DNA of 64,000 nucleotides from Corynebacterium sp. p3-SID1056 (GCF_025152525.1 NZ_JALXXL010000002.1:124001-188000); one strand, 5' to 3'; numbered from the stretch's first letter, positions 29,410 through 38,815 are shown. Notes: generated by a model from the letters alone, not told the origin. Numbers and translations: made by a program.

Positions 29410-30290
29410 TTAAGCGCTCCTTTTCTTCGGTCGACGGTGTGTAGACAGTGGGGGCACGCGTCGGTGTGCCGCGGCGGGCGAAACATGTAATTTCAAAACC
29501 CACCGCAGAATCCACCGGAATGCGCGATGCCTCCACAAGTTTGTGAGGACCCCGCGGGGCCCTCACCTCATCTTCCACAAGTTTATCCACACCTGTGGAT
29601 AGATTCGTGGTTGGGTTCTATCCACAACGGGTGCACAACCCTGTGGATAACTTCCGTGGAAGGTAAACATCCCTTTGAACTGCGCAGATAACAAATTCTG
29701 CGCAAAAGTCTCAACCTTTACTTCAGAGTTATCCACAGCGTTGCCGCTCGGTGTGGACAGAAGTGATGTGAAATTGTGGTGATAAAACATTGTTACCCGT
29801 TGCGACCTCGCAGTGTCTAGATGAGCGCTCAGGCTCGCTTTGTGGATAACCCAAAGCGTCGAACAGGTGTCTGGCACAGCAGTGTCAAGGAAGTAAGGTT
29901 CGCGCACTATGCGCGGATAGAACCGGGCCCTACCTGCAGAAAAACACACTTGTGTAATTCCGGGGGCACCCGCGGGCGGCTGTCAACTCGCGGGGCGTGT
30001 CGATTTGTCGTGCGGGTCAACCCTCACGTACCCTAGTGGGGTCTGTCGCGCCTGTTGCGTCTGGCGCTGTCACCAGGTACCCGAGTATCCGGTGCAGCCC
30101 GGTCACACCTTGCGCGCTTGAGAGCGCCACCCGCGCCGAGTACCGGGCCCCCGCAAGGGCGAGTCTGCGCAGGTGGGGCATGCGGAACCTTGAAATACGC
30201 AATCTCAACACAATTTTTTACCGGAGGCGGCCTCTGCCCCGGGAGGTACGCAGTACGCTGCGCACCGTTGGTCGCCGTGATGCATCTACA
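29410..30290. other. Origin region, dnaA-rpmH side (DnaA boxes and promoters)
   Basis: About 880 bp without a gene. DnaA boxes: 29583-29591 (exact), 29594-29602 (one change), 29618-29626 (one change), 29642-29650 (exact), 29729-29737 (exact) and 29841-29849 (exact). An A+T-richer stretch lies at about 29650-29730 between boxes. GTGTAATTCC occurs at 29952-29961. It holds the divergent promoters of dnaA (self-regulated through the boxes) and rpmH. This side carries at least as many exact boxes as the dnaN side, so the origin may be two-part. Confidence 0.85.
30005..30034 (+). promoter_or_regulatory. Promoter candidate for the rpmH operon
   Basis: A -35-like TTGTCG (30005-30010) and -10 TACCCT (30029-30034) are 18 bases apart. 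The leader to rpmH would be about 260 bases. Confidence 0.4.
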
Positions 30291-30301
30291 AGGAGTCCAT
30301 C

Positions 30302-30439
30302 GTGTCTAAGCGGACTTTTCAGCCCAATAACCGTCGTCGCGCTCGTAAGCACGGCTTCCGCGCCCGCATGCGTACCCGCGCTGGCCGCGCTATCGTTTCC
30401 GCGCGTCGCAAGAAGGGCCGCGCGAAGCTGAGCGCCTAA
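30302..30439 (+). CDS. rpmH: 50S ribosomal protein L34
   Basis: A 45-residue basic protein, [19 protein letters not shown] followed by [20 protein letters not shown], the universal L34 sequence. GTG start at 30302 with AAGGAG at the right distance. It heads the rpmH-rnpA-yidD-yidC group. Confidence 0.98.
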   Translation: MSKRTFQPNNRRRARKHGFRARMRTRAGRAIVSARRKKGRAKLSA

Positions 30440-30453
30440 GCTTTTCTGCCACC

Positions 30454-30831
30454 GTGCTGCCTGCCCCGCTGAAGCTTGCCAGCTCGCGCGATTTTCGTCG
30501 CACGATGCGTGGCGGTTCGCGCGCAGGGTCGCGCACCCTGGTGGTCCATCTGCGAGCCCGAACCGAGACCGCTATTTCAGGCGGGCCCCGGTTCGGGCTC
30601 GTGGTGTCTAAGCAAGTGGGCAACGCCGTGACCAGGCACGCGGTCTCTCGCAAGCTGCGGGCGATCGCGCGCGCGCACGCGGAAGCGCTACCGCGCGAGT
30701 GCGATGTGGTCATCCGCGCGCTGCCGGCCTCGGCGCACGCGACGAGCGCGGAGCTGGACCACGATTTCGCCCGGGCTGTGGCAAAGGCCCGGAAGAAGGC
30801 CGTGGCGGATAACCCCACGCGCGCAACCTAG
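30454..30831 (+). CDS. rnpA: Ribonuclease P protein component
   Basis: A 125-residue basic protein. The RNR-like conserved region reads RFGLVVSKQVGNAVTRHAVS followed by RKLRAIAR, the family signature. It supports the RNase P RNA in trimming tRNA 5' ends. GTG start at 30454, fourteen bases after rpmH; its stop touches the start of yidD. Confidence 0.96.
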   Translation: MLPAPLKLASSRDFRRTMRGGSRAGSRTLVVHLRARTETAISGGPRFGLVVSKQVGNAVTRHAVSRKLRAIARAHAEALPRECDVVIRALPASAHATSAELDHDFARAVAKARKKAVADNPTRAT

Positions 30832-31146
30832 ATGGCGTACTACAACTTCGCGGGCGGTGAGATCCCCGCGCCCCGGGGACTGCTCGCATCCGCGCTGGTG
30901 AAGCTGGTGCGCCTCTACCAAAAGTACGTTTCACCCCTTAAGCTGGGTGGGACCTGCCGTTTTCTGCCTGTGTGTAGCGCATATGCGCTCGAGGCCGTGG
31001 CAAGGCACGGTGCCCTGAAAGGCACGCTGCTTGCCGCGGCGCGGGTAGCCAAGTGTGGGCCCTGGCACCCGGGCGGCTACGACCCGGTCCCGGGAAGCAT
31101 CCCGCACGCTGCGGAAACGAACACACGACGAACCGATGAGGAGTAA
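30832..31146 (+). CDS. yidD: Membrane protein insertion efficiency factor YidD
   Basis: A 104-residue protein. The conserved core has YQKYVSPLKLGGTCRFLPVCSAYALEA and, after it, CGPWHPGGYDPVP, with the invariant cysteines of YidD. The ATG at 30832 follows the rnpA stop with no gap. It helps YidC insert membrane proteins. Confidence 0.95.
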   Translation: MAYYNFAGGEIPAPRGLLASALVKLVRLYQKYVSPLKLGGTCRFLPVCSAYALEAVARHGALKGTLLAAARVAKCGPWHPGGYDPVPGSIPHAAETNTRRTDEE

Positions 31147-31155
31147 CTGCCGAAA

Positions 31156-32136
31156 GTGCTGAACTTCATTTATTGGCCGATTTCATGGGTGTTGTGGGCC
31201 TACCACAAACTCTTCGGCGCGATTATTTCGCCAGACTCGGGCATGGCCTGGGCGCTGTCCATCATCATGCTCACGGTGACTATCCGTGCGCTGTTGGTCA
31301 AGCCGATGGTCAACCAGATGCGCTCCATGCGCCGCATGCAGGAGATGCAGCCGCGGATGCAGGAGATCCGCACCAAGTACAAGAACGACCAGCAGAAGAT
31401 GGCCGAGGAGACCCAGAAGCTCTACAAGGAGATGGGCACCAACCCGCTCGCCTCCTGCCTGGTGCCCTTGGTGCAGATGCCGGTGTTCATTGGCCTGTTC
31501 CACGTGCTGCGCTCGTTCAACCGCACGGGCACCGGCCCGGGCGCGCTCGGCCTGTCGGTTGAAGAAAACCGCAACATCGCCAACTACGCCTTCTCCCCGG
31601 ATGACGTCCGCTCCTTCCTGGACGCAGACTTCTTCGGCGTGCCCCTGTCGGCCTACATGTCGATGCCGGAGGACGCGTTCGCGGCCTTTACCGGCGTGGA
31701 TGAGCTCACCCGCGCGCACATTATCGCGGTCTGCCTCCCGCTGGTCATCCTGTCGGCGACGTTTACGCACCTCAACGCCCGCATGTCCATCCAGCGCCAG
31801 CAGGCCCGCCGCGCCGCCGGCAAGGTCAACACCCCGCAGGGTGACAACGCGCAGATGATGGACCAGCAGATGCAGATGATGAACAAGATGATGCTGTGGT
31901 TCCTCCCGGCCATGATCCTGTTCACCGGTTTCGTGTGGCACGTCGGCCTGCTGTTCTACTCGCTGTCCAACAACATTTGGACGTTCTTCCAGACCCGTAT
32001 CGTCTACGCCAAGATGGACAAGGAAGAAGCGGAAGAGGAGGCCGCCAAGCGCGAGGCGCAGCGTGCTTCGGCACCGCAGGTTGGCGCCCGCACGGTGGAT
32101 AAGCGCACGAAGAAGCAGCGCAAGCAGGGCAAGTAG
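31156..32136 (+). CDS. yidC: Membrane protein insertase YidC
   Basis: A 326-residue Oxa1/YidC insertase. Five membrane segments can be seen; the first, NFIYWPISWVLWAYHKLFG, is followed by SGMAWALSIIMLTVTIRALL with the groove arginine. A cytoplasmic coiled-coil loop RRMQEMQPRMQEIRTKYKN follows. The charged tail (EEAEEEAAKREAQR...) could contact ribosomes. GTG start at 31156. No R3H/Jag gene follows, as usual in corynebacteria. Confidence 0.96.
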   Translation: MLNFIYWPISWVLWAYHKLFGAIISPDSGMAWALSIIMLTVTIRALLVKPMVNQMRSMRRMQEMQPRMQEIRTKYKNDQQKMAEETQKLYKEMGTNPLASCLVPLVQMPVFIGLFHVLRSFNRTGTGPGALGLSVEENRNIANYAFSPDDVRSFLDADFFGVPLSAYMSMPEDAFAAFTGVDELTRAHIIAVCLPLVILSATFTHLNARMSIQRQQARRAAGKVNTPQGDNAQMMDQQMQMMNKMMLWFLPAMILFTGFVWHVGLLFYSLSNNIWTFFQTRIVYAKMDKEEAEEEAAKREAQRASAPQVGARTVDKRTKKQRKQGK

Positions 32137-32152
32137 CCCGCATCGCTTGCAG

Positions 32153-32183
32153 CCCGTCGCCTCATCGAGGCGGCGGGTTTTTT
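32153..32183 (+). terminator. Terminator after yidC
   Basis: CCCGTCGCCTC and GAGGCGGCGGG pair with one G-T contact around a three-base loop and are followed by TTTTTT. Confidence 0.93.
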
Positions 32184-32291
32184 CGTGCCTCGCCTTTCAT
32201 GCTTGTCGACGCCACGATTGCCCCAAAGTTCGGCGCATTTACTAGAGTCGGTGCCTAGAGAATTCCCCTTGCCACTAAGGAGTGCACAGCC

Positions 32292-32930
32292 GTGTCGGAA
32301 CCCAGCCCGCAAGCAACCCCAACCGAAGCGCTACTGCGCACCGTCTTCGGTGAGCGGTACCCGTTGGCGCAGGCCTACCACGATTCGCTGGCCACGGTGG
32401 CCGCCGAGCGCGGCTTCATCGGCCCCAAGGAAGTGGACCGGCTGTGGGAGCGTCACATCCTTAACTGCGCGGTCGCTGCCGAGGCTTTCGACGAGGGCGC
32501 ATCCGTCGCCGACGTCGGTTCGGGCGCAGGCCTGCCCGGCATCCCGCTGGCGATTGCGCGCCCCGACCTTCAGCTCACGCTCATTGAGCCGCTGTTGAAG
32601 CGCTCGACCTACCTCAAGGAGGTCAAGGCCGAGCTGGGTCTGGACAACGTCACAGTGCTGCGCGGCCGTGCCGAAGAGCAGAAACGTGGCCAGTTCGACG
32701 CGGTGACCTCGCGTGCGGTCGCACCGCTGGGCAAGCTCGCCGGGTGGTCGCTGCCTTTGGTGCGGCACGGTGGCGCGATGGTGGCGATGAAGGGGGCGTC
32801 GGTAAGCGAGGAGCTCGAGCGAGACCAGGCGCAGATCCGCAAGGCTGGCGGCGTGGACGCGGAGATTTTCCTCGTCGGCGAGGGGCTGCTTGCGCAGCCG
32901 ACCACCCTGATCCGGATCGTGCGAAAGTAG
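32292..32930 (+). CDS. rsmG: 16S rRNA (guanine527-N7)-methyltransferase RsmG
   Basis: A 212-residue SAM-dependent methyltransferase with the motif VADVGSGAGLPGIPLAIARP (about residues 73-92) and WERHILNCA before it, both typical of RsmG (GidB). It methylates a 16S rRNA residue near the streptomycin site. GTG start at 32292 with AAGGAG. A -10-like TAGAGT lies about 45 bases upstream. Seven bases separate it from parA. Confidence 0.96.
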   Translation: MSEPSPQATPTEALLRTVFGERYPLAQAYHDSLATVAAERGFIGPKEVDRLWERHILNCAVAAEAFDEGASVADVGSGAGLPGIPLAIARPDLQLTLIEPLLKRSTYLKEVKAELGLDNVTVLRGRAEEQKRGQFDAVTSRAVAPLGKLAGWSLPLVRHGGAMVAMKGASVSEELERDQAQIRKAGGVDAEIFLVGEGLLAQPTTLIRIVRK

Positions 32931-32937
32931 GGCTGGG

Positions 32938-33921
32938 ATGGACGAGCAAAACTACGACGACACGCCGATCATGGCCGCGGCGCAGCGAGCCGCGCAGATG
33001 ACTTCGGGGCGCAAGACGCTGCCGAAGCCGGAGCACCCGCGCGTGCTCACCATCGCCAACCAGAAGGGCGGGGTGGGGAAGACGACGACGGCGGTGAATA
33101 TGGCGGCGTCGATAAGCAAGCAGGGGCTGAAAGTCCTGGTGGTCGACCTCGACCCGCAGGGCAACGCCTCGACCGCACTCGGTGCCGAGCACACCTCCGG
33201 GACCGTGTCGAGCTACGAGATCCTTATCGGCGAGGCTGAGGCCGCCGACGCCGTGCAGGAAAATGCGGACAACCCGAACCTCTTCTGCATCCCGGCGACG
33301 ATCGACCTTGCGGGCGCCGAGATCGAGCTGGTGTCTATGGTGCGCCGCGAGTACCGGCTGCACGACGCGCTGCGGCGCGGCTTTTTGGACGAGTTCGGCT
33401 TTGACTACGTGTTCATTGATTGCCCGCCGTCGCTGGGTCTGCTCACCATTAACGCGATGACCGCGGTGGACGAGGTGCTTATCCCCATCCAGTGCGAGTA
33501 CTACGCGCTTGAGGGCGTGGGCCAGCTGCTGGGCAACATCGGCATGATCCGCGAGCACTTGAACCACAACCTGCACATTTCGGCGATCCTTTTGACCATG
33601 TACGATGCGCGCACCAAGCTCGCCGCCGAAGTGGCCGCGGAGGTGCGTGACCAGTTCGGCCAGGTGGTGCTGAATAACGTGATCCCGCGTTCGGTGAAGG
33701 TCTCCGAGGCGCCTGGTTACGGCCAGACCGTCATCGAGTACGACCCGGGTTCTCGCGGCGCGCTCGCCTACTTCGACGCCGCGTGCGAGCTGGCCACCCG
33801 CGGCGACTACCAGCCGCACGAAACGACCGGGCCGATCGGCGTAAGCCCGGCGGTGTACGCGGAGCTTGATGGCGGTACAGACGGCACAGACGGTACAGAC
33901 GGCGCAGACGAGGGAATGTAA
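32938..33921 (+). CDS. parA: Chromosome partitioning ATPase ParA
   Basis: A 327-residue Walker-type ATPase. The deviant Walker A is [14 protein letters not shown] near residue 44; [11 protein letters not shown] and [12 protein letters not shown] follow. With ParB and the parS sites it separates the new origins. The last 20 residues hold a Thr-Asp-Gly repeat ([13 protein letters not shown]), encoded by four near-identical 9-bp units. Confidence 0.96.
   Translation: MDEQNYDDTPIMAAAQRAAQMTSGRKTLPKPEHPRVLTIANQKGGVGKTTTAVNMAASISKQGLKVLVVDLDPQGNASTALGAEHTSGTVSSYEILIGEAEAADAVQENADNPNLFCIPATIDLAGAEIELVSMVRREYRLHDALRRGFLDEFGFDYVFIDCPPSLGLLTINAMTAVDEVLIPIQCEYYALEGVGQLLGNIGMIREHLNHNLHISAILLTMYDARTKLAAEVAAEVRDQFGQVVLNNVIPRSVKVSEAPGYGQTVIEYDPGSRGALAYFDAACELATRGDYQPHETTGPIGVSPAVYAELDGGTDGTDGTDGADEGM
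33872..33909 (+). repeat. Four tandem 9-bp units in the parA 3' end
   Basis: GG(T/C)(A/G)CAGAC is repeated four times in frame. Copy number changes would alter the tail of ParA without breaking the frame. Confidence 0.7.
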
Positions 33922-33931
33922 GGAGAAACTC

Positions 33932-35068
33932 ATGGCACAACAACGAAAAGGTGGACTTGGCCGCGGCCTCGCTGCGCTGATCCCGTCCGCGCCCGCAACT
34001 ACGGACACCACGGGCAAGACCGGCGCGATTGGCAATAGCGCCTCCGACATCATCTTCGGCGACAATGCCGGTGCCCGCGAGCGCCGCGAACATGAGCAGC
34101 AGGAGCCGAAGTCGCAGCGTGATGACGCTGCGAACTCGCCGAAAAAGAAGAAAGTGAAGGGCGCGCCGACGGTCGGCGGCACCCCGCGAGGCCCGGTTGC
34201 AGGCGCGCCGACGGTGCAGGCGGCGAAGGATAACGTGATGCAGCCGGTGCCGGTGGGCGCGCGCTACCAAGAGGTGCCGCTGGGACAGATCATCCCGAAC
34301 CCGAAGCAGCCCCGCCAGGTCTTCGACGAGGACGAGCTGGCCGAGCTGGTCCACTCGATCCGGGAGTTCGGCCTGCTGCAGCCCATCGTGGTGCGCGACA
34401 CCAAGGAAGGCTTTGAGCTGATCATGGGCGAGCGCCGCTGGCGCGCCGCCTCGAAGGCCGGCCTCAAGCACATCCCGGCAATCGTGCGCGAAACCTCCGA
34501 CGAGGACATGCTTCGCGACGCGCTGCTGGAGAACATCCACCGCGTCCAGCTCAACCCGCTCGAAGAGGCCGCCGCCTACGAGCAGCTGCTCAAGGAGTTC
34601 GGCGTCACCCAGGAGCAGCTGGCTGACAAGCTTGGCCGCTCCCGCCCGGTGATCACCAATGCGATCCGCCTCTTGCGCCTGCCTGTCGACGTGCAGCGCC
34701 GCGTCGCTGCCGGCGTGCTTTCCGCCGGCCACGCACGCGCGCTGCTCGGCGTGAAGTTGGACAGCGAGGAGGCGACCTCGGCCGCGCAGGACGAGCTGAC
34801 CAACCGCATCGTCGCCGAGGGCCTGAGCGTCCGCGCGACCGAAGAGGCCGTCACCCTGCTGAACAACAACGGCGCCCTGCCGACGAAGAAGAAGCGCGAG
34901 CCCGCGCCCCAACCGGAATACCTCACCGAGGCCGCCAACAACCTCGCGGATGCCTGGGACACCAAAGTGTCCGTGACGATGGGCAAGCGCAAGGGCAAAA
35001 TTGTCGTTGAGTTCGGCGACAAGGACGACTTCGAGCGCATCATGGGCCTCATCCAGGGCGAAGACTAG
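33932..35068 (+). CDS. parB: Chromosome partitioning protein ParB
   Basis: A 378-residue CTP-dependent DNA clamp. The N-terminus [13 protein letters not shown] contacts ParA. The nucleotide-binding GERRWRA motif follows near residue 170, and a helix-turn-helix is seen around [15 protein letters not shown]. The C-terminus ([18 protein letters not shown]...) is the dimer domain. Start ATG 33932 with AAGGAG; an upstream in-frame extension was rejected because it overlaps parA. Six strong parS sites lie 10-27 kb downstream. Confidence 0.97.
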   Translation: MAQQRKGGLGRGLAALIPSAPATTDTTGKTGAIGNSASDIIFGDNAGARERREHEQQEPKSQRDDAANSPKKKKVKGAPTVGGTPRGPVAGAPTVQAAKDNVMQPVPVGARYQEVPLGQIIPNPKQPRQVFDEDELAELVHSIREFGLLQPIVVRDTKEGFELIMGERRWRAASKAGLKHIPAIVRETSDEDMLRDALLENIHRVQLNPLEEAAAYEQLLKEFGVTQEQLADKLGRSRPVITNAIRLLRLPVDVQRRVAAGVLSAGHARALLGVKLDSEEATSAAQDELTNRIVAEGLSVRATEEAVTLLNNNGALPTKKKREPAPQPEYLTEAANNLADAWDTKVSVTMGKRKGKIVVEFGDKDDFERIMGLIQGED

Positions 35069-35073
35069 CAGCC

Positions 35074-35715
35074 ATGGCGCGCCCCGGGGGTCAGCTCGTC
35101 GCGCTTACAGAGGCGACGCTCGCGCGCATCCACCCGCGCGCGGCCTCGAGCGTCTTCTGGGAGCTCGACTCTGCCGCGACCAGCAACAACCCGATCTCCG
35201 AGTTGGACAAGGGTGCCTGGCTGCTCGCGCGCTGCTTCGCGCAGGACACCGTCGGGTTCTCCATCGCCGAAGCCACCACCACGACTGGTGCGCTCGCGAC
35301 ATGCCTGTTCTGCCCGCCCGAACACGCCCCGGGCGCCGCCCGTATGCCCACGGCACCGATCAGCCAGGACGCGTGGGCGCTGACCAGCCTGCACATCGCT
35401 ACCAGCGCGAAGCACCGCGGCTTCGAGGCAGTGCTTCTCGACGCCACCATCGCCGCCGCCACCCGTGCCGGTGCCCAAGCCCTCGAGGTCTTCGGGTTGC
35501 GCCAGGAAGGCAACGCCGAGGCTTCCGTTGCTCATATCGCCCGCCACGCTCAATCCATCGGGCTGACCGCGGTGGAGATCCTCGAATCCGCCGGCTTCCG
35601 CGTGGTCGCCGACCACCCGGTCCTCCCCCGCCTGCGCCTAGCGCTGCCGCCCGCGCACGACTTACTCGCAGCACACGAGATTGCCGAGCTGCTCGCCGAC
35701 GTCCCCGCGGCCTGA
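35074..35715 (+). CDS. GNAT-like acetyltransferase family protein
   Basis: A 213-residue protein. The middle (DAWALTSLHIATSAKHRGFE) and late part (ILESAGFRVVAD) resemble GNAT N-acetyltransferases. It stands in the place of the mycobacterial GNAT-like gene next to parB, five bases after parB stop. Substrate unknown. Confidence 0.65.
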   Translation: MARPGGQLVALTEATLARIHPRAASSVFWELDSAATSNNPISELDKGAWLLARCFAQDTVGFSIAEATTTTGALATCLFCPPEHAPGAARMPTAPISQDAWALTSLHIATSAKHRGFEAVLLDATIAAATRAGAQALEVFGLRQEGNAEASVAHIARHAQSIGLTAVEILESAGFRVVADHPVLPRLRLALPPAHDLLAAHEIAELLADVPAA

Positions 35716-35823
35716 GCGCGCATATCGCAGTAATTGCATCACTGCATTCGGGCGGCGTGCGCGCATCATTCAATCAATCAATCACGCTGTGCGCGGCGAT
35801 GCGCTGAAGGAATCTCAATGATG

Positions 35824-35829
35824 TAAGAT
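35824..35829 (+). promoter_or_regulatory. -10 element of a leaderless promoter
   Basis: TAAGAT lies six bases before the ATG at 35836; no ribosome binding site is present. Confidence 0.6.
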
Positions 35830-35835
35830 AGCCGC

Positions 35836-37173
35836 ATGGCAGCTGCGGATATCCACGAATCAATCACTCAAGGTCAGGGTCTGACCAGGGTTTTCGCACG
35901 CCGCAAGTCGGGCGCATTTATCAACGAACGCCGCCTGATTGAAACTATGGCCTCGCTGGCTAACACCGAGGGAGGCACCCTTTTCATCGGCGTGGACAGC
36001 GACGGTTCCATCAGTGGATGCTACCCCTTCCACGGCGAGAAGACCGACCCGGCCGAGCTCGCCATGTCGGTCCGCCGATATACCAATCCGCCCCTGCACG
36101 TGGAGGTGGAGATCGCGCGCCTCGACGGCGAGGAGGTCGTCGCTGTACGCACCGAAGCGCACCCGAGCCCCGTCGCCACAACGTGGGGCGCCTACCTCAC
36201 TCGCCGCCTGAACGCGCACGGCGTCGCCGAGACCGTCGGGATGGACCCCACCTACCTGTTCACCCGCTACCGCGACGCCAACGGCATCGACTGGGCGCTG
36301 CTGCCCGCCGAGGGCGCGACACCCGAGGACATCGACCCGGCCGCCTTCCAGCATTTCCGCGAGCTCGCCGCAGCCTTCGGGGGCGAGGCACGCATGCGCC
36401 AGCGCAGCGACGACGGGATCGTTCGCGCCTTAGGCTTCCGCGACGACTCCCCTACCCCGCTCACCCTCGGCGCCATCGCGCTCTTCGGCCGCGCGCCCGC
36501 TATTCGACGCTGGCTGCCGTACCATCAGCTCGTCATTTCGGAGCGTCGCCGCACGCACCAGACGCACCGCAGCACCGCGCCGCTCGCTTCGATGTTGCAC
36601 GCCTTGACGGAGAAGCGCGCTGAGCTGGGCCTTGCGCTCCCGTTAGCCGTAAACGCGTTGATCCACCGCGACTACTTCCAGCCCGGCCCCGTCTACGTGG
36701 CTTTAGAGGAGGATCGTTCGACCGTGTCGAGCCCCGGCGGGCTTCCGCGCGGGGTCGATGCCCGCGAGCTGGCGCTGGGCCGGGCCACCTACGCCCCGCG
36801 TTCCCTGCACCTGGCCACGGCGATTTCGATGACCGGGCTGACCCGCGCCGCCGGCACGGGTATGCCCAGGTTGCGGGAGCAGCTGGACTCCGCCGGCCTG
36901 GACCCGGTGAGCTTCGCGGGCACCCACGGCCGCGGCGTGACCGTGACCGTGACGCACGCCGGGCCCGCGGCGAACCACGAGCTCAAGGGCAACGAGGCTC
37001 GCGTTTTCGAATTGGTGCAGCGTGCGGGCCGTGCTGGCTTGGCCAGCGGCGAGGTCGCCGAGCGCACGGGCTTGAGCCAACAGCAGTCCTACCGCGCGCT
37101 GCGCAAGCTTGTCGACGCCGCGTTGCTCCGCCGCATCGGCACTACCCGTACCACGCGCTACTACATCAAGTAG
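35836..37173 (+). CDS. AlbA/Schlafen-type DNA-binding and ATPase-like transcriptional regulator
   Basis: A 445-residue protein. Residues about 15-125 form an AlbA_2/Schlafen-like domain (LANTEGGTLFIGVDSDGSIS). Residues about 250-370 resemble the ATP-binding part of the same regulator group (LPLAVNALIHRDYFQPGPVY; GGLPRGVDARELALGRATYA). A winged helix at the C-terminus (LASGEVAERTGLSQQQSYRA) would bind DNA. Such proteins are often called divergent AAA-4 or helicase-related regulators. It is alone in its orientation between the parB and cwlM blocks. The mRNA is probably leaderless (-10 TAAGAT six bases before the ATG). Confidence 0.8.
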   Translation: MAAADIHESITQGQGLTRVFARRKSGAFINERRLIETMASLANTEGGTLFIGVDSDGSISGCYPFHGEKTDPAELAMSVRRYTNPPLHVEVEIARLDGEEVVAVRTEAHPSPVATTWGAYLTRRLNAHGVAETVGMDPTYLFTRYRDANGIDWALLPAEGATPEDIDPAAFQHFRELAAAFGGEARMRQRSDDGIVRALGFRDDSPTPLTLGAIALFGRAPAIRRWLPYHQLVISERRRTHQTHRSTAPLASMLHALTEKRAELGLALPLAVNALIHRDYFQPGPVYVALEEDRSTVSSPGGLPRGVDARELALGRATYAPRSLHLATAISMTGLTRAAGTGMPRLREQLDSAGLDPVSFAGTHGRGVTVTVTHAGPAANHELKGNEARVFELVQRAGRAGLASGEVAERTGLSQQQSYRALRKLVDAALLRRIGTTRTTRYYIK

Positions 37174-37184
37174 GCGCAGGGTTT

Positions 37185-38366
37185 CTAGGCGCGCTCTTCG
37201 CGCAGCAGGTCCTGGAAGGAATAGGTGCCGGTGGGCTGGGTGTCAGACTCCATGAGGTAGAGGCGCTTGACCGCAACGACGATGGCCTCGGCGATGGCGT
37301 CGCGCTGCGCAGGATCAGTGAGTATTTCCAGGTCCCCCGGGTTGGTGAGGTAGCCGGCGACCACCTCGACGGTAGGCATCTTGGTCATGCGCAGCATTTC
37401 CCAGGTACGGGCGTGATTGCGGCAGTTTTGGAGGCGGGTGCGCGCCGCGATCTCGCGCTGGATGTAGCCGGACAGTGTCTCGCCCGTCATGGACGAGTTA
37501 CCGATCTCGCTGCCGAAGTAGAAGGTGGCCACGCCGTTGGCCTTCTCGTTTGGGTACTGGTCGAGCTGCAGGGAGATCACCAGGTCGGCGTTGAATCCAT
37601 TGGCCAGGTCGGCGCGGGACTTGGCAGAGGGGTTGTCGCCGCGGGTGCGCGAGAGAATCGTCTCCACCCCGGCGGCAATCATGCGGCCCTCGACGCGCTG
37701 CGCCAGGTCCCAGACGATGTCTTCCTCGGTGATCGGGCCGTAGCACCCCTCGACGGTCAGGCCCTGCTCCTTCCCCCCGAGCGCCGGGTCGATGACGACC
37801 CGCTTGCCCGTGAGCTGCGGTCCCGCCTGGCGGACGTGCTCGCGCTCCCGGATCGCAGTGGCGGAGCCGCCGGTGATGCGCCGTCCCAAACGGCTCAGTG
37901 CGTGCAAGGTGTCAGGACCGCACATGCCATCGTCTTCCAGCCCGGAGTTGAGCTGGTAGGTCATCAGCGCCTCGTGCGTGCGGGGGCCGAAGCGCCCGTC
38001 GATGCGGTGCGAGTAAAAGCCCAGCTCGTGGAGCTGCTTCTGTAGCTGCACCACATCGTCGCCGACAAGTTCCTGCCCCGGCTGGTAGTTCAGGACGCGG
38101 TTGCCCAGCTTGTACGAGGCCTGGCGCAGCTCGCGCAGCGTGAGGTCATCGATGTTGCCGGTAGGCATGATGCCGCGTGACTGCTGGAAGGCTTTGATGG
38201 TGTCGGCCAACGCTTCGTCGAAAAGCATCTCTTGCTTTGAGAACTTCCGGGAGTTCCACTCCTCCAGCGACCCCTCGTACTCCTGCAACATGCCGAGGCG
38301 CGCGAGCGTGGTGCGGGCCTCAGCGACACGAGCGCTGGAATCGCCAACGCGAAGAGTTGCACGCAC
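37185..38366 (-). CDS. cwlM: CwlM-like N-acetylmuramoyl-L-alanine amidase homologue (probable pseudo-enzyme)
   Basis: A 393-residue protein without signal peptide. Two peptidoglycan-binding-like helical repeats (about residues 5-85 and 100-160, the second with RIDGRFGPRTHEALMTYQ) precede an Amidase_3 domain (about 188-385). Key zinc ligands are lost: the usual DPGHGG reads DPALGG (Leu196) and the later His is Gln267 (SLQLDQ). The GF-like end also lacks the usual glutamate. CwlM in mycobacteria is a cytoplasmic regulator of peptidoglycan synthesis and works with MurJ/FhaA; this gene has the same neighbourhood. GTG start at 38366 with AAAGG upstream. Confidence 0.9.
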   Translation of the reverse strand: MRATLRVGDSSARVAEARTTLARLGMLQEYEGSLEEWNSRKFSKQEMLFDEALADTIKAFQQSRGIMPTGNIDDLTLRELRQASYKLGNRVLNYQPGQELVGDDVVQLQKQLHELGFYSHRIDGRFGPRTHEALMTYQLNSGLEDDGMCGPDTLHALSRLGRRITGGSATAIREREHVRQAGPQLTGKRVVIDPALGGKEQGLTVEGCYGPITEEDIVWDLAQRVEGRMIAAGVETILSRTRGDNPSAKSRADLANGFNADLVISLQLDQYPNEKANGVATFYFGSEIGNSSMTGETLSGYIQREIAARTRLQNCRNHARTWEMLRMTKMPTVEVVAGYLTNPGDLEILTDPAQRDAIAEAIVVAVKRLYLMESDTQPTGTYSFQDLLREERA

Positions 38367-38491
38367 TTTAGGCCTTTCTGTGTTCGGGGGGCAGGTCCGG
38401 GAGTTCACCCGGATTCTGGGAGGTCAAGAGACGTAGATAGCACTATCTTACGCGGCGCGGAGCCGGCTTAGCGAACCCGCGCGCCAGGCGC

Positions 38492-38815
38492 TTAAAGGTG
38501 CTTCTGCACACGCTCGACGACCTCGTTTTTGGGCCGCAAACCAATGAACTCGTCGACCTTCTGCCCGCCCTTGAACACCATCACCGTCGGCATCGACATC
38601 ACCTGGTACATCATGGCGAGGGCGCGCTCGGCATCGACGTCGACCTTGGCCACCTTGACCTGGCCGTCAAACTCCTGGGCCACCTCGTCGAGGATGGGCG
38701 AAAGTTTCTTGCACGGGCCGCACCAGGTGGCCCAAAAATCGACGATAACCGGGATCTCGGACTCGATGACCTCGGACTTGAAAGTCGACTGGGTGACATC
38801 TACTGGTGCGCTCAT
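38492..38815 (-). CDS. trxA: Thioredoxin
   Basis: A 107-residue thioredoxin with the redox motif WATWCGPCKKLSP near residue 32 and the cis-proline region MSMPTVMVFKGG. It is reduced by the thioredoxin reductase encoded 110 bases upstream. AAGGAG precedes the ATG. Confidence 0.97.
   Translation of the reverse strand: MSAPVDVTQSTFKSEVIESEIPVIVDFWATWCGPCKKLSPILDEVAQEFDGQVKVAKVDVDAERALAMMYQVMSMPTVMVFKGGQKVDEFIGLRPKNEVVERVQKHL

Noticed and set aside
31156..32292. Missing jag/R3H gene between yidC and rsmG
   Set aside because: Absence is usual in Corynebacterium, so it is not a deletion specific to this genome.
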